Shown: positions 17,444 to 26,294 of the stretch, in pieces
How positions within the stretch are numbered: position 1 is the first letter of the stretch
Layout: each line of letters begins with the position of its first letter
Origin: Paenibacillus_E sp042676385
GTDB taxonomy: Bacteria > Bacillota > Bacilli > Paenibacillales > NBRC-103111
NCBI RefSeq assembly: GCF_042676385.1
Contig: NZ_JBHTHA010000015.1
Span: 39,408 to 103,407 of the forward strand
Direction: 5' to 3'
DNA: 64,000 nucleotides
Translations under genes and position numbers: made by a program
Notes under the pieces: model-generated
Database searches by the model: none
Seen by the model: only the letters and a program-made list of their open reading frames with translations
Told to the model about the DNA's origin: nothing

Positions 17444-18385
17444 ATGTCTAAATCGAAACGTTTATTGGAACTGATGATGACGGTCAACCGCAAACGGAAA
17501 TTTACGGTTAAGGAGCTTGCCATGGAGTTCGGCGTATCCACGAGGACGATGTTAAGAGATCTCCAGGAACTAAGCGAGCTGGGGGTCCCGCTTTATTCGG
17601 AGGTAGGTCCCCACGGCGGTTATCAGGTGTTGAAGGAAAGAATTTTGCCGCCTATCGCATTTTCCGAAGAAGAGGCTGTCGCTATGTTTTTTGCGGTGTA
17701 TGCCCTTCGTCATTATTCTTCTCTGCCCTTTGAAACGGAATCTGCTTCCGCATTGGACAAATTTTATTTGCACATGTCCGGGGACATTCGGGATCGCATT
17801 GATCAAATGAAAAATCGGGTGGATTTCGTGACGCCAACGAGACAGCAGGAATCCCCTTATTTATCGATCCTGCTCGAAGCAGCCGTTCAACAAAAGGTAT
17901 TACTCATCGAATACGAGAAGCGCAAGGCGTGCAGAAAAATACAACCGATCGGCATCTATGCCAACAACGGCTTGTGGTTTTGTCCGGCTTATTGCTTTCT
18001 TCGTAAAGATTTTCGCGTATTTCGTTGCGATCGCATTCATACGGCGGTATACGATGCTGACGGTACGGAGCCTATGGATCTGCGGCATGTTCATCTTGGA
18101 AACAAGGAGTCATTTTTCCAATCGGAGAAGGAGTCGGCCGGGCTTTATGCGGAATTAAGCCAAAAAGGCGTCCAAATGTGCGAGGCTGTATTATGGTTGG
18201 GCTCCCATTTGCATATCCGGGAGGATGGCACGGGGTGGCTGGAAGGTCCAATTCCTCAGAGCGACTTCGCTTTTTATGCCAGATTTTTTATCGGATTGGG
18301 CAATGAAGTGACAGTAAAGCAACCACCGGAGTTGGTGGGTGATATGAAACGGCTGTTCGCGGAAATCATGTCCAAATATGATTAG
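17444..18385 (+). CDS. WYL-domain transcriptional regulator (YafY-like)
   Basis: 313 residues: N-terminal HTH_11 (about 1-60, FTVKELAMEFGVSTRTMLRDL) and a WYL ligand-sensing domain (about 140-220, with IQPIGIYANNGLWF and RVFRCDRI), plus the C-terminal WCX extension. It is probably a local regulator of the divergent MFS gene. The protein at 53891-54841 is a close paralogue with the same architecture. Confidence 0.88.
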   Translation: MSKSKRLLELMMTVNRKRKFTVKELAMEFGVSTRTMLRDLQELSELGVPLYSEVGPHGGYQVLKERILPPIAFSEEEAVAMFFAVYALRHYSSLPFETESASALDKFYLHMSGDIRDRIDQMKNRVDFVTPTRQQESPYLSILLEAAVQQKVLLIEYEKRKACRKIQPIGIYANNGLWFCPAYCFLRKDFRVFRCDRIHTAVYDADGTEPMDLRHVHLGNKESFFQSEKESAGLYAELSQKGVQMCEAVLWLGSHLHIREDGTGWLEGPIPQSDFAFYARFFIGLGNEVTVKQPPELVGDMKRLFAEIMSKYD

Positions 18386-18499
18386 TCGCGCATAATGTAA
18401 TTTTATAAAATGCACATATCACCCTCGTATTTTGTCCATAGCAATAGAAATTCGATCTGAATTTAATATATTAGTAAATCTGATAGAGGGATGATGTGT

Positions 18500-19069
18500 G
18501 TGAGCAAAGAACGATTACTCAAGTGGTACGATTATCATGAATTACCTAATCCCATGCTCCTTGGCGGCAGTACCGTTATAGTTCCCAGTTATTTTGGTGG
18601 TCAGGAAGTTCTTATTCCCGGATCGATCACATTAAAACGTATTCATTCTAACGATCGCATCGAATTGAAAGCGACAATCGTATGGAATTTTTCCCTTAAT
18701 TCCATTGCTAGTCCGGAAATAACAGTAGCAACTCAAAAAATGCAATTTAGTATTTGGCGCGATAAACCTTTTACAGGTGAACGTCTCTATACTGTTTTGG
18801 ACGCTGGCAGCCTTACTGAACTAATCCCGGTTGGAGGGCAGCCAACAATCATTAATAATTCTTTTACAACATCATTTGCATGCACGGATCAACACGTTAA
18901 AGGAGAAACTCATAACTATTATTTGACTGCTTCAACAGGGGGCACTTTTGGTTTCAATGTATTTATTGGAGATGGCGGTGGCCAACCCATACCGATCAAC
19001 AACATCAACGCCCCGACCATTACGGAAGTTCATTTTAGCGGCTTCGTTATTGGTGAGAACAAGACTTAG
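18500..19069 (+). CDS. Unrecognised beta-rich protein, tandem paralogue 1
   Basis: About 189 residues, no signal peptide. It opens with SKERLLKWYDYH, shared with the next gene, and has alternating hydrophobic strands through to a conserved HFSGFVIGEN end, suggesting a jelly-roll or similar beta sandwich as in exosporium/coat proteins; that fold is a guess. GTG at 18500 is chosen by alignment to the paralogue and by GAGGG nine bases upstream. The gene pair is probably co-transcribed. Confidence 0.7.
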   Translation: MSKERLLKWYDYHELPNPMLLGGSTVIVPSYFGGQEVLIPGSITLKRIHSNDRIELKATIVWNFSLNSIASPEITVATQKMQFSIWRDKPFTGERLYTVLDAGSLTELIPVGGQPTIINNSFTTSFACTDQHVKGETHNYYLTASTGGTFGFNVFIGDGGGQPIPINNINAPTITEVHFSGFVIGENKT

Positions 19070-19113
19070 TTCGTCGTTGTCTATCTTCAATCATACACAA
19101 AAGGAGGATGCGC

Positions 19114-19701
19114 ATGAACAAAGAACAATTACTCAAGTGGTATGATTTTCATCAATCGTCTAACCCGATGGATCCCGGTAGTGCAGTTATCGCTACTCTT
19201 GATCTACCAGTGATCGCCAATTCCGTTGGTACGGAGGTTCAAGTCGGAAAATCTATTAAATTAAATAGAATCAATCCAAATGATCGTCAAGAGCTTTACG
19301 CGACAATTGTTTGGAATTTTGGACTTCAATCGCAAACATTAGGTACGCAAATAATGGCAGCGACGCAAGGCATGCAATTCAGTATTTGGCGTGATGCTCC
19401 TTTTACTGGAAAACGTCTTTGTACTGTTATGGATTCTGGAACTCTTTCAGAACTAAGGACAGTCGTTTCGCTCCCTTCTATTATTAGCAATACCATTACT
19501 ACAACTTTTGAATGTACAGATAGGAATGTGAAAAAAGATAGCTCCCACAAATACTATTTAACTGCAGCGGCAAGGAACGCCTCAGGAATAATGGTAACTG
19601 AAGCCAGTCAAGGCCAACCCTTTCCTATTACCACATTCAGTAATCCCACTATACTAGAAGTACATTTTAGTGGCTTTGTCATTGACGAAAACGAGACTTA
19701 A
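19114..19701 (+). CDS. Unrecognised beta-rich protein, tandem paralogue 2
   Basis: 195 residues, clearly homologous to the upstream gene along its full length (shared NKEQLLKWYDFH start, QFSIWRD centre, HFSGFVI end). ATG 19114 is six bases after AGGAGG; the ATG at 19108 abuts the ribosome site and is unlikely. The divergence between the two copies points to an old tandem duplication. No function is known. Confidence 0.7.
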   Translation: MNKEQLLKWYDFHQSSNPMDPGSAVIATLDLPVIANSVGTEVQVGKSIKLNRINPNDRQELYATIVWNFGLQSQTLGTQIMAATQGMQFSIWRDAPFTGKRLCTVMDSGTLSELRTVVSLPSIISNTITTTFECTDRNVKKDSSHKYYLTAAARNASGIMVTEASQGQPFPITTFSNPTILEVHFSGFVIDENET

Positions 19702-19771
19702 ACGTTGGATGATACGGATATTGACATTATGCCCGGTAATAACTATTATAGTTACAACGGTGGTGATAAGC

Positions 19772-20188
19772 TTGAAGCAAATAAGCACGCGCTTTTCAAT
19801 GGCTGTTCATATCCTTTCCCTGATTGCTCTTAATCCGAACGAATTGACTGGGGACTTCATTGCGGGCAGCGTAAACACCAATCCTGTGGTCATCCGAAGA
19901 ATTATGGGTATGTTAAAAAAAGCAGGGTTATTGGAAGTACGTCCGGGGGTAGGAGGCGCTTCTCTACGCAAACCACCCGAGGAAATTACGCTTCTTGATG
20001 TTTATCGCGCTGTAAATGTGATCGAAGATAACCAATTATTCCGTGTTCACGAAGATTCGAATGTGCGATGCCAAGTCGGGCGCAATATTGAAGCGGTTCT
20101 TCAAACTGAATTGAATGAGGCTCAATCCGTTATGGAACACAGGTTGGCACAAACGACTTTGAGTCAACTTACAGCAAGATTCAAATAA
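19772..20188 (+). CDS. Rrf2-family regulator
   Basis: 138 residues beginning (TTG) KQISTRFSMAVHILSL, with the Rrf2 winged helix and the typical NPVVIRRIMGMLKKAGLL and GVGGASL segments. The three-Cys iron-sulfur cluster motif is absent, as in YwnA-type members, which respond by other means. The longer open frame upstream runs over the previous gene and is not used. An NmrA/QorB-like gene downstream mirrors Bacillus ywnA-ywnB, suggesting control of that oxidoreductase. Confidence 0.82.
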   Translation: MKQISTRFSMAVHILSLIALNPNELTGDFIAGSVNTNPVVIRRIMGMLKKAGLLEVRPGVGGASLRKPPEEITLLDVYRAVNVIEDNQLFRVHEDSNVRCQVGRNIEAVLQTELNEAQSVMEHRLAQTTLSQLTARFK

Positions 20189-20189
20189 A

Positions 20190-20216
20190 TGAGAGCTCCT
20201 TTAAGAGCTTTTATTT
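20190..20216 (+). terminator. Terminator-like hairpin after Rrf2 gene
   Basis: GAGCTCctttaaGAGCTTTTATTTT; a short stem with a T-rich tail. Confidence 0.55.
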
Positions 20217-20223
20217 TACCACA

Positions 20224-20347
20224 TAGGAAAGTTTAACTACGTTAAAGCACTAAAGTGCTTAACAAACTTTCCTATTGGCGATAAAAACTTCCGCTAAACG
20301 CGGTCGCTCATCTTCGAAAGGACGTCGATAGACGTTTTTCTCATAAG
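20224..20347. repeat. Dispersed intergenic repeat with large cruciform
   Basis: TAGGAAAGTTT (20224-20234) and AAACTTTCCTA (20264-20274) are perfect 11-bp arms with an inner GTTAA/TTAAC and GCACT/AGTGC stem. The adjoining 20274-20347 matches, in reverse orientation, the core of the MITE-like element at 11591-11661 (shared GATGAGCGACCGC and ATCGCCAAT words). Confidence 0.65.
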
Positions 20348-20413
20348 ATTGTTGTAACTGCTCATGTTATAACAAAAGAAATTACAACAAAACATAGTTG
20401 GAGGAATGCGAAG

Positions 20414-21286
20414 ATGAAAATCTTAGTCACAGGAGCTACAGGGAGATTGGGATCGAAAGTCGTAGAAACATTATTGAAATCTGTACCAGCAAGTCAATTA
20501 GCTGTTAGCGTGCGCAATCCAGAAAAAGCAGAAGGACTACAAGCTCAAGGAGTAGAAGTTCGGCATGGGGATTTTGACCGTCCAGAGACATTGGATTCAG
20601 CCTTTGCGGGTATCGGCCGGCTGTTAATCATATCTGCAGATGGGGACAACGAGACAAGAATTCGTCAACATACCAATGCGGTAGCAGCGGCACAACGGGC
20701 TCAAGTTGGATTTATTGCATACACCAGTGCAGCCAATGCAAGTGAAAGCAAGTTGTTCCTCGCTCAAGTACACCGTGTCACGGAAGAAGCCATCATCAAA
20801 ACGGGCATTCCGTACTCCTTCTTGCGAAACAACTGGTACTTGGAGAATGAGATCGGGAACATTCAAGGTGTGGTGGCAGGAGCGCCGTGGGTGACGTCTG
20901 CCGGAAAGGGCAAGGCAGGCTGGGCCGTACAACAAGATTATGCGGAGGCAGCTGCAGCAGTACTGGCGGAAGATGGGCACGAGAATACCATTTACGAGCT
21001 TTCGGGTAAACTGATGACTCAAGAAGAACTAGTGTCGGTTATTGAAACGGTTTTAGGCAAAGAAGTTCCCGTGCAACAAGTCGATGATGCCAAGTATGCC
21101 GAAATCATGAAAGGTGCGGGAGTACCCGACTTTGTCATCCCTATTCTCGTAGGTATCCAGCAAGGCATCCGGGAAGGCGCACTGGAGATCGAAAGCAACG
21201 ATTTGGAAAAGCTGCTTGGTCGTCCAGTTACGCCAATCAAGGAGGCACTAACCCAAATTGTTAATGGAATCTCTCAAGCTAAGTAA
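20414..21286 (+). CDS. NmrA-like NAD(P)-binding protein, QorB (YtfG)-like
   Basis: 290 residues with the Rossmann entry ILVTGATGRLGSKV and an atypical SDR/NmrA fold. Overall layout (HGDFDRPETL, AYTSAANA, LRNNWYLEN) matches QorB-type NADPH:quinone oxidoreductases. The probable role is reduction of quinones or redox sensing in the cytosol. The ATG at 20414 follows GGAGGAATGCGAAG. The neighbouring Rrf2 gene is the candidate regulator. Confidence 0.85.
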   Translation: MKILVTGATGRLGSKVVETLLKSVPASQLAVSVRNPEKAEGLQAQGVEVRHGDFDRPETLDSAFAGIGRLLIISADGDNETRIRQHTNAVAAAQRAQVGFIAYTSAANASESKLFLAQVHRVTEEAIIKTGIPYSFLRNNWYLENEIGNIQGVVAGAPWVTSAGKGKAGWAVQQDYAEAAAAVLAEDGHENTIYELSGKLMTQEELVSVIETVLGKEVPVQQVDDAKYAEIMKGAGVPDFVIPILVGIQQGIREGALEIESNDLEKLLGRPVTPIKEALTQIVNGISQAK

Positions 21287-21332
21287 TTGAGCTAGCTAAC
21301 AGGGGAGTTATAACCATATAAATACTTAAAAC

Positions 21333-21360
21333 AAGGCTGCCGGCATGATCGGGAGCCTTC
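21333..21360 (+). terminator. Terminator-like palindrome (dispersed type)
   Basis: AAGGCTgCCG...CGGgAGCCTT. The tail reads CGTTGCATTAATGGGCAG rather than a T run, matching other palindromes in this window. Confidence 0.55.
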
Positions 21361-21473
21361 GTTGCATTAATGGGCAGAGTTGTTAACCTCATTACCGGAC
21401 TAGACGACGGCAAAAGATAAAAGCAACTTTCTAGTAAATCTCGTGTCTAATTTGGCAAAGGAGAATGACGAAC

Positions 21474-22697
21474 ATGAACAAATGGTTAACTTTACTGCTG
21501 GCAGCAGCTATAGCTTTTCTATCTGGGCCGCGGCCCTCTCAGGCAGAGCAGGAGCTCGTTACACCTAGCGTTATGCCTTATGTTACCCTGCTTGACGAGT
21601 TTACATTGTATGCAAGTAACAATACAAGACCGAATGAGGCCATCGGCTCGCTAAGCGCCTTCCAGTCTGTCCAACTAGCTCCAATCGAGAACAGCAAGCT
21701 GCTCGGCATCACACTTATGGATAAAGTTAAGGTTGTAACATGGCTCGGCGAGGCATGGATTAATTTGAAGGAAGGCGCGTACAAGTACGGCCAGTTGGAG
21801 GTTCAGGAGCAGACACTAACATTACTAGAACAGGAGACCCCCATTTATGACTCACCGATGAAAATAACCGAATATAGACTCTCCCCACAAAAGGTTCAGG
21901 CAGTTGCCTCCATCGATGTGTGCGATCCATACACCCCCTGCTACACAAATGATAAGTGGTATTTGATCCGGACCTCATGGATCGGGGAAAAATGGATTCG
22001 CCCCTATCATTATGCCGAGAAATACAAAGGCGAACCGGTAGAAGGCATGATCACTATTGCACAGGAGAGCGAAATGTATATGCTGCCCTTCGAAAAACCG
22101 ATACTTGACGAGCCAAAGCTGACTCCTCAAGTGGTGAAGCCCGTTGCGAAATATATACAGCAGTCGCGAATGGTTCCTCCAAGCGTCTGGTATCAGATCG
22201 ATACCCCGAAGGGACTTAGATGGATTCACGCGGATGACTCTTATGGGCTTGGATTTGAAAGGGTAGAGCAGGTCGACCTTAAACTCGATATTCCCGTTCC
22301 ATTCCAGTATTACAAAACACCCTTCTCCTACTCCAATGATTCAACGGGGCAGCAGCAGCCGCAAACCGTTCATGCGATCGGAAAAAGAGAAGACTGGTTC
22401 TTCGTGATAGCGGACGGTTCCGGCAAGTGGATCAACCCGGCCAAGGAAATTTCCTCACGATTGACCGGGGATTTCCAGAACGATGCGAAGCTCGGGGTGA
22501 AGCAGAGCGATGCGCGTCTCGAGCTGACCGAAGCATCCATCGTACTTAATACACCTTATGTGGATAACTCGTTGATGAACAACTCACTCACTTTCACACC
22601 GCAATCCGTAACCGCTTCACGCGTTTGGAATTCCCCTAATGGGGAATTGTGGTATTACATCCACACCTGGCAGGGTGCCAAATGGGTGAGGCCATAA
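21474..22697 (+). CDS. Secreted protein with SH3/GW-like repeats
   Basis: 407 residues with a signal peptide (MNKWLTLLLAAAIAFLS..., cleavage near SQA|EQ). Four related motifs of the form WYxIxTxxGxKWIRP occur near residues 160-180, 240-255, 305-325 and 390-407, as in GW/SH3b-like cell-wall-binding modules. It probably binds the envelope; no catalytic domain is recognised. ATG 21474 is chosen because AAAGGAG is ten bases away, while the ATG at 21465 is one base from it. Confidence 0.75.
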   Translation: MNKWLTLLLAAAIAFLSGPRPSQAEQELVTPSVMPYVTLLDEFTLYASNNTRPNEAIGSLSAFQSVQLAPIENSKLLGITLMDKVKVVTWLGEAWINLKEGAYKYGQLEVQEQTLTLLEQETPIYDSPMKITEYRLSPQKVQAVASIDVCDPYTPCYTNDKWYLIRTSWIGEKWIRPYHYAEKYKGEPVEGMITIAQESEMYMLPFEKPILDEPKLTPQVVKPVAKYIQQSRMVPPSVWYQIDTPKGLRWIHADDSYGLGFERVEQVDLKLDIPVPFQYYKTPFSYSNDSTGQQQPQTVHAIGKREDWFFVIADGSGKWINPAKEISSRLTGDFQNDAKLGVKQSDARLELTEASIVLNTPYVDNSLMNNSLTFTPQSVTASRVWNSPNGELWYYIHTWQGAKWVRP

Positions 22698-22752
22698 GCA
22701 AGTTATATAAGGATACATAGTAGCTATTGTTTACCTGACAGGAAACGATAAT

Positions 22753-22786
22753 GGAGGAGTTTGCTTTACAGCAGCTCCTCTTTTCG
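22753..22786 (+). terminator. Terminator, repeated type
   Basis: GGAGGAG...CTCCTC with inner TGCT/AGCA, then TTTTCG. A near copy lies at 24194-24220. Confidence 0.7.
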
Positions 22787-22794
22787 TTTATTGA

Positions 22795-23235
22795 TCAGTT
22801 GATTAAAGATTCTCTTTCAGCAATTTTCTTTATACTGTCCAATGTTTCTTCCCAGTTCTTATCTGAATGTTCGTACATAGTCCGAGTACAAAAGTTACTG
22901 TGTTTTAATATTAAAATTGTCTTGTTATCTTGGTTTAATAGCGTAAATTTGATGATTGAGTAGTTTTCGGGGATGTCATCTGTGCCGGAGAGACCGCTCC
23001 AGTAGTCATACGAGAAAACTTTGGGAGCTTCCAACTCCAATATATGTCCTTTATCTTCGAAAGCTTTGCCATCCCAACTGAAGGAAAAGGAAATCTGATG
23101 GCCAATCTTCCAATCAGTCTTGAAAGTGACTCCCAGCCATTGTTTAATAAAATCAGGGTCAGTTAAGACATTCCAAACAGTCTCTGCTGCTGCAACAATT
23201 TCTCTTTGTTTGTCAATGGACAACGTGTTGCTCAT
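22795..23235 (-). CDS. SRPBCC/AHSA1-family protein
   Basis: 146 residues of the START-like AHSA1 (Aha1 C-terminal) superfamily: REIVAAAETVWNVLTDPDFIKQW opening and a C-terminal amphipathic helix. Such proteins bind small hydrophobic ligands in the cytosol; the ligand is unknown. It is divergent from an AraC-type regulator, with about 110 bases between the two starts. Confidence 0.82.
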   Translation of the reverse strand: MSNTLSIDKQREIVAAAETVWNVLTDPDFIKQWLGVTFKTDWKIGHQISFSFSWDGKAFEDKGHILELEAPKVFSYDYWSGLSGTDDIPENYSIIKFTLLNQDNKTILILKHSNFCTRTMYEHSDKNWEETLDSIKKIAERESLIN

Positions 23236-23345
23236 AATCTCAAACCTTTCTTTATTAAATTTAATGGTTCATATAATCGTTCCAATTGAAATATTACAAC
23301 ATGAGGAAAGGGAAGTATCGTAAAAATGCGACAGGAGGTAAAATA

Positions 23346-24152
23346 ATGGCGGCTGAAATAAAACCAATCGGCATGTTAAACAATAAATCCGCAGAGACTA
23401 AGTTTAAGTTATCCTTATTTCGACCTTCGGAGCATCTTGCATTTTTTGTGGAGAACTACTGGATCGTTCAGTGGGATTTACGTGGAGAAGAACCGTTTCT
23501 TTCAGAAAATCTGCCTCATCCTAGCGTCCATATGGTTTTTGAGAAGAACAACACAAGGGTGGTTGGCGTTGTCACCGGAAAATTCGGTTACTTGCTCGAA
23601 GGCTATGGAACCATAGTTGGCATAAAGTTTAGACCAGGGGCTTTTTATCCTTTCATGAACATTCCGGTGTCGCAAATTACGAATGGAACAATGAAACTTA
23701 CCGCTTTATTTGATATAAATGTACAAGAGCTTGAGGATGCAATCTTATCGCAGGCGGACCGAGAGAAAATGGTCGAGACGGTGGAAATTTTTTTAACTTC
23801 AAGGCTTCCGGAACGTGATGACAATGTGGAATTGATTAACCGAATCCACCAAGACATGATGTCAGATCGGGAACTGACAAGGGTTGAACATGTTGCTGCC
23901 CATTTTCAAATGAATTCAAGGGGACTGCAACGTTTGTTTAATTTGTATGTGGGCGTCAGTCCCAAATGGGTGATCCAGAGATATCGGCTCCATGACATCG
24001 CAGAAAGGACGGCCAGGGATGAGGAGCTGAACTGGTCCCAATTGGCACTAGATCTCGGTTATCATGATCAAACCCATCTTATAAAAGCTTTCAAATCCGT
24101 TATTGGGTTGACTCCGGAAGAATTTCGCAATAGAAGATCATCCAGTGAATAG
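23346..24152 (+). CDS. AraC-family regulator with DUF6597-like sensor domain
   Basis: 268 residues. N-terminal domain (about 20-150) with the LPHPSVHMVFEKN motif found in DUF6597 regulators, then a C-terminal AraC HTH pair (about 185-260; VAAHFQMNSRGLQRLFNLYVGVSPKWVI, then LALDLGYHDQTHLIKAFKSVIGLTPEEF). The ATG at 23346 follows AGGAGGT; the earlier in-frame start has no ribosome site. It likely regulates the divergent AHSA1 gene. Confidence 0.85.
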   Translation: MAAEIKPIGMLNNKSAETKFKLSLFRPSEHLAFFVENYWIVQWDLRGEEPFLSENLPHPSVHMVFEKNNTRVVGVVTGKFGYLLEGYGTIVGIKFRPGAFYPFMNIPVSQITNGTMKLTALFDINVQELEDAILSQADREKMVETVEIFLTSRLPERDDNVELINRIHQDMMSDRELTRVEHVAAHFQMNSRGLQRLFNLYVGVSPKWVIQRYRLHDIAERTARDEELNWSQLALDLGYHDQTHLIKAFKSVIGLTPEEFRNRRSSSE

Positions 24153-24193
24153 TTGCCGATGTTATGATTGAATTAACGGAGTACAATAGTGTA

Positions 24194-24220
24194 GGAGTTG
24201 CTATACAGCAGCTCCTCTTT
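24194..24220 (+). terminator. Terminator, repeated type
   Basis: GGAG-t-TGCT...AGCA-g-CTCC then TCTTTTCGTTTAACGGGCAG; a near copy of the hairpin at 22753. Confidence 0.6.
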
Positions 24221-24261
24221 TCGTTTAACGGGCAGTTTTCAGGTGGAATTTAAAAATGCTG

Positions 24262-24313
24262 TTGACATGACACTAAATGGTGTCATATAATAAAAGTGTC
24301 ACCAAATGGTGTC
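24262..24313 (+). promoter_or_regulatory. Promoter with two near-identical operators
   Basis: TTGACA (24262-24267), 18-base spacer, TATAAT (24286-24291). The spacer is exactly the operator TGACACTAAATGGTGTCA, and a second copy GTCACCAAATGGTGTC lies at 24298-24313, 29 bases downstream. Such paired sites suit an ArsR- or similar dimeric repressor, but no such gene is adjacent. Confidence 0.7.
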
Positions 24314-24392
24314 TAATTGGAAGCTAGTCAGTTGGAAAGTTTGGAACATGAATATAAGTTCACTTGAATCAAAAATTATGAGGAGGAACAAA

Positions 24393-24815
24393 ATGAGTAC
24401 GATCATTGGTGCGGAAACAACCGCGAAAGTAGAAACCCGGCCCCGAGGAAAAATGATTGCTTATTGGACAGTCACATTATTTCTCGCAATAGCTATTACG
24501 TTAAGTGGTATCGGGCAACTGATGCGATATGGGGGAAATGTCGAGTTAGTGACCAATATTGGTTTCCCATTATACATCACGTACATTCTCGGGAGTTGGA
24601 AATTGCTTGGAGTCATTGCTATCGTCGTGCCAGGTTTTCCTCGGCTTAAAGAATGGGCTCATGCTGGTCTCTTCTTTTTAATGACTGGTGCGGTTTTATC
24701 TCATGCGTTTGCGGACGATTATGGTGATTACGGGTTTCATCTTATTCTTCCACTTTCATATGCTGCACTAAATATCGCCTCGTGGGCGCTACGTCCGAAG
24801 AGTCGCAAACTTTAA
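24393..24815 (+). CDS. DoxX-like (DoxX_2) membrane protein
   Basis: 140 residues with four membrane helices; the SGIGQLMRYGGNVELVTNIGFPLYI segment and the GSWKLLGVIA helix are typical of the DoxX-like family. The function is unknown, though often linked to redox/thiol stress. The ATG at 24393 has AGGAGG six bases upstream; the upstream in-frame start falls inside the operator. Expression is probably repressed via the paired operators. Confidence 0.82.
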   Translation: MSTIIGAETTAKVETRPRGKMIAYWTVTLFLAIAITLSGIGQLMRYGGNVELVTNIGFPLYITYILGSWKLLGVIAIVVPGFPRLKEWAHAGLFFLMTGAVLSHAFADDYGDYGFHLILPLSYAALNIASWALRPKSRKL

Positions 24816-24871
24816 TGAGGTGGTGAAATCTGGATTCCCGTTTGTAGAATAAAGTGATAAAAAGGAGAGAT

Positions 24872-25342
24872 ATGGAAATGTCCTATATCGTTGATTTTAA
24901 CAATGTGTCTACGGTTGGTTTAGAGTCTTCACCTGTAGTAGAAGCGCTTGCTGGTTTACGTGCTAATGAAGCCCGTTACTTTATGAACAAATATAAGCAT
25001 GAATTTACGGTTGTACCAGCTAGTGAAAGCCAAGAGACCCTTGATTATGTGAACCGAATTTTGAAAGCTGAACGTGATATTGAGTTTGCGGCCAAACCTT
25101 TAGAAACGTCGCGTTTTCAAGTGGAAAATATCAAAATGGCGTACGTCTTTTATGAGGATGGTCTTGCGGTCAATGTCATGTATACGGTTGATGACCCTAA
25201 GAAGCGGGCCGTTGGTTTTAAGCTTTCTGAGGGGATGGAGGTACCAAAGGAGTTAGAAGAGAAGTTTAAGTTTGCTAGGCAGAAGTCTAAATTAGCCGGA
25301 ACAATTCGTGGCTCGTTTTTTGTAATTAAAGGAGAATATTAA
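24872..25342 (+). CDS. Conserved-looking hypothetical protein
   Basis: 156 residues, soluble, mixed alpha/beta, with no signal peptide or membrane segment. The reading (MSYIVDFNNVSTVGLESSPVVEALAGL) has normal codon use and a good ribosome site (AAAGGAG) but I do not recognise a family. ATG 24872 and ATG 24878 are both possible. It follows the DoxX gene by 56 bases and may be in the same transcript. Confidence 0.65.
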   Translation: MEMSYIVDFNNVSTVGLESSPVVEALAGLRANEARYFMNKYKHEFTVVPASESQETLDYVNRILKAERDIEFAAKPLETSRFQVENIKMAYVFYEDGLAVNVMYTVDDPKKRAVGFKLSEGMEVPKELEEKFKFARQKSKLAGTIRGSFFVIKGEY

Positions 25343-25395
25343 AGAAATTAGGGAAAGCTGTCTTCTCTGGTGACAAAAACATTATCTCATTCAAG

Positions 25396-25419
25396 GCCGC
25401 GTAAATCGCGGCTTTTTTG
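25396..25419 (+). terminator. Terminator
   Basis: GCCGCG-taaat-CGCGGC followed by TTTTTT. Confidence 0.85.
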
Positions 25420-25531
25420 TTTATTCACTCGATACGGCCGCCGGCAAAACAAGCATAATTCTTTACTCACTTGAACTAATCGTTGCTTTCAAAAAGAATT
25501 TGAACTATTGAATAACAATAGTTCTACGAAA

Positions 25532-25566
25532 ACAGGAGCAGATTGCCACGGCGGCTGCTCCTGTTT
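25532..25566 (+). terminator. Terminator-like palindrome (dispersed type)
   Basis: ACAGGAGCAG...CTGCTCCTGT followed by TTCATTGAAGTAACTGGCAGG, the same trailing motif as other dispersed palindromes here. Confidence 0.6.
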
Positions 25567-25648
25567 CATTGAAGTAACTGGCAGGAGAATTAAGTAATCA
25601 TATGGAATATAATGGGCGACCAAGATTTCCAGAAAAAGGAGCTAGTTC

Positions 25649-26125
25649 ATGACCACCAATCTTATTTTGTTTGACTTTGATGGTACTTTGGCTGATACGT
25701 TACCTTCGTCTTTTGCTGCATTTCGAACTGTTTTCAAAAAGTATGATAGGCAAGATGTTACAAACGACATGCTTGTTTCCATGTTTGGTCCGACAGAAGA
25801 TGAAATAATTTCTATGAACTTCAATAATAAAGAATTAGTTCAAAAAGCAATTATTGAATAGTATGATTTGTATGGACAAGGACACTCTGAAGTAAATGAA
25901 ATCAATTCAATTGCAAAAGCAAAAATCCAGCTCACAGAATATACAAAAATGATTAGTGTCCTTGCTGGATATGAAAATAACCCCCCCCCCCCCATATCAG
26001 ATGAAAATAAATTTCTGCAGGCGAGGTTAATTCGTACATGCCCATTGCTACAGAGAGCAGTTGAGCAAATCCAAGAATATAGTGTTCGCGAGGTAACCAA
26101 ATATCGTTACATAAAGGGTAACTAA
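25649..26125 (+). pseudogene. HAD phosphatase N-terminus fused to a phage-like C-terminal fragment
   Basis: The first 70 codons encode a HAD-superfamily start (LILFDFDGTLADT, motif I DxDGT), then an in-frame TAG at 25859. The same frame continues with YDLYGQGHSE, still HAD-like, and then switches to an unrelated segment ending VEQIQEYSVREVTKYRYIKGN, which resembles the C-terminal part of ArpU-type phage late regulators (my inference). A run of 13 C at 25981-25993 lies in this second part and encodes PPPP. The locus looks like two gene remnants joined by deletion. Confidence 0.65.
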
Positions 26126-26253
26126 AGATCTGCCACCATTTTACGATTTAGTGGGTGGGGATACTGCGAAAAAACCATAGATAGAAAGTTGATTGAGGGA
26201 ATTATTAGCGTTGCAAATACATTATTATATCTTGAATAGTTTATTTGGATTCA

Positions 26254-26294
26254 AAAAAAAGATGTCACCTCAAAATAGGTGACACCTTTTTTAT
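26254..26294. terminator. Bidirectional terminator
   Basis: TGTCACCT...AGGTGACA with A run on the left and T run on the right. Confidence 0.85.
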
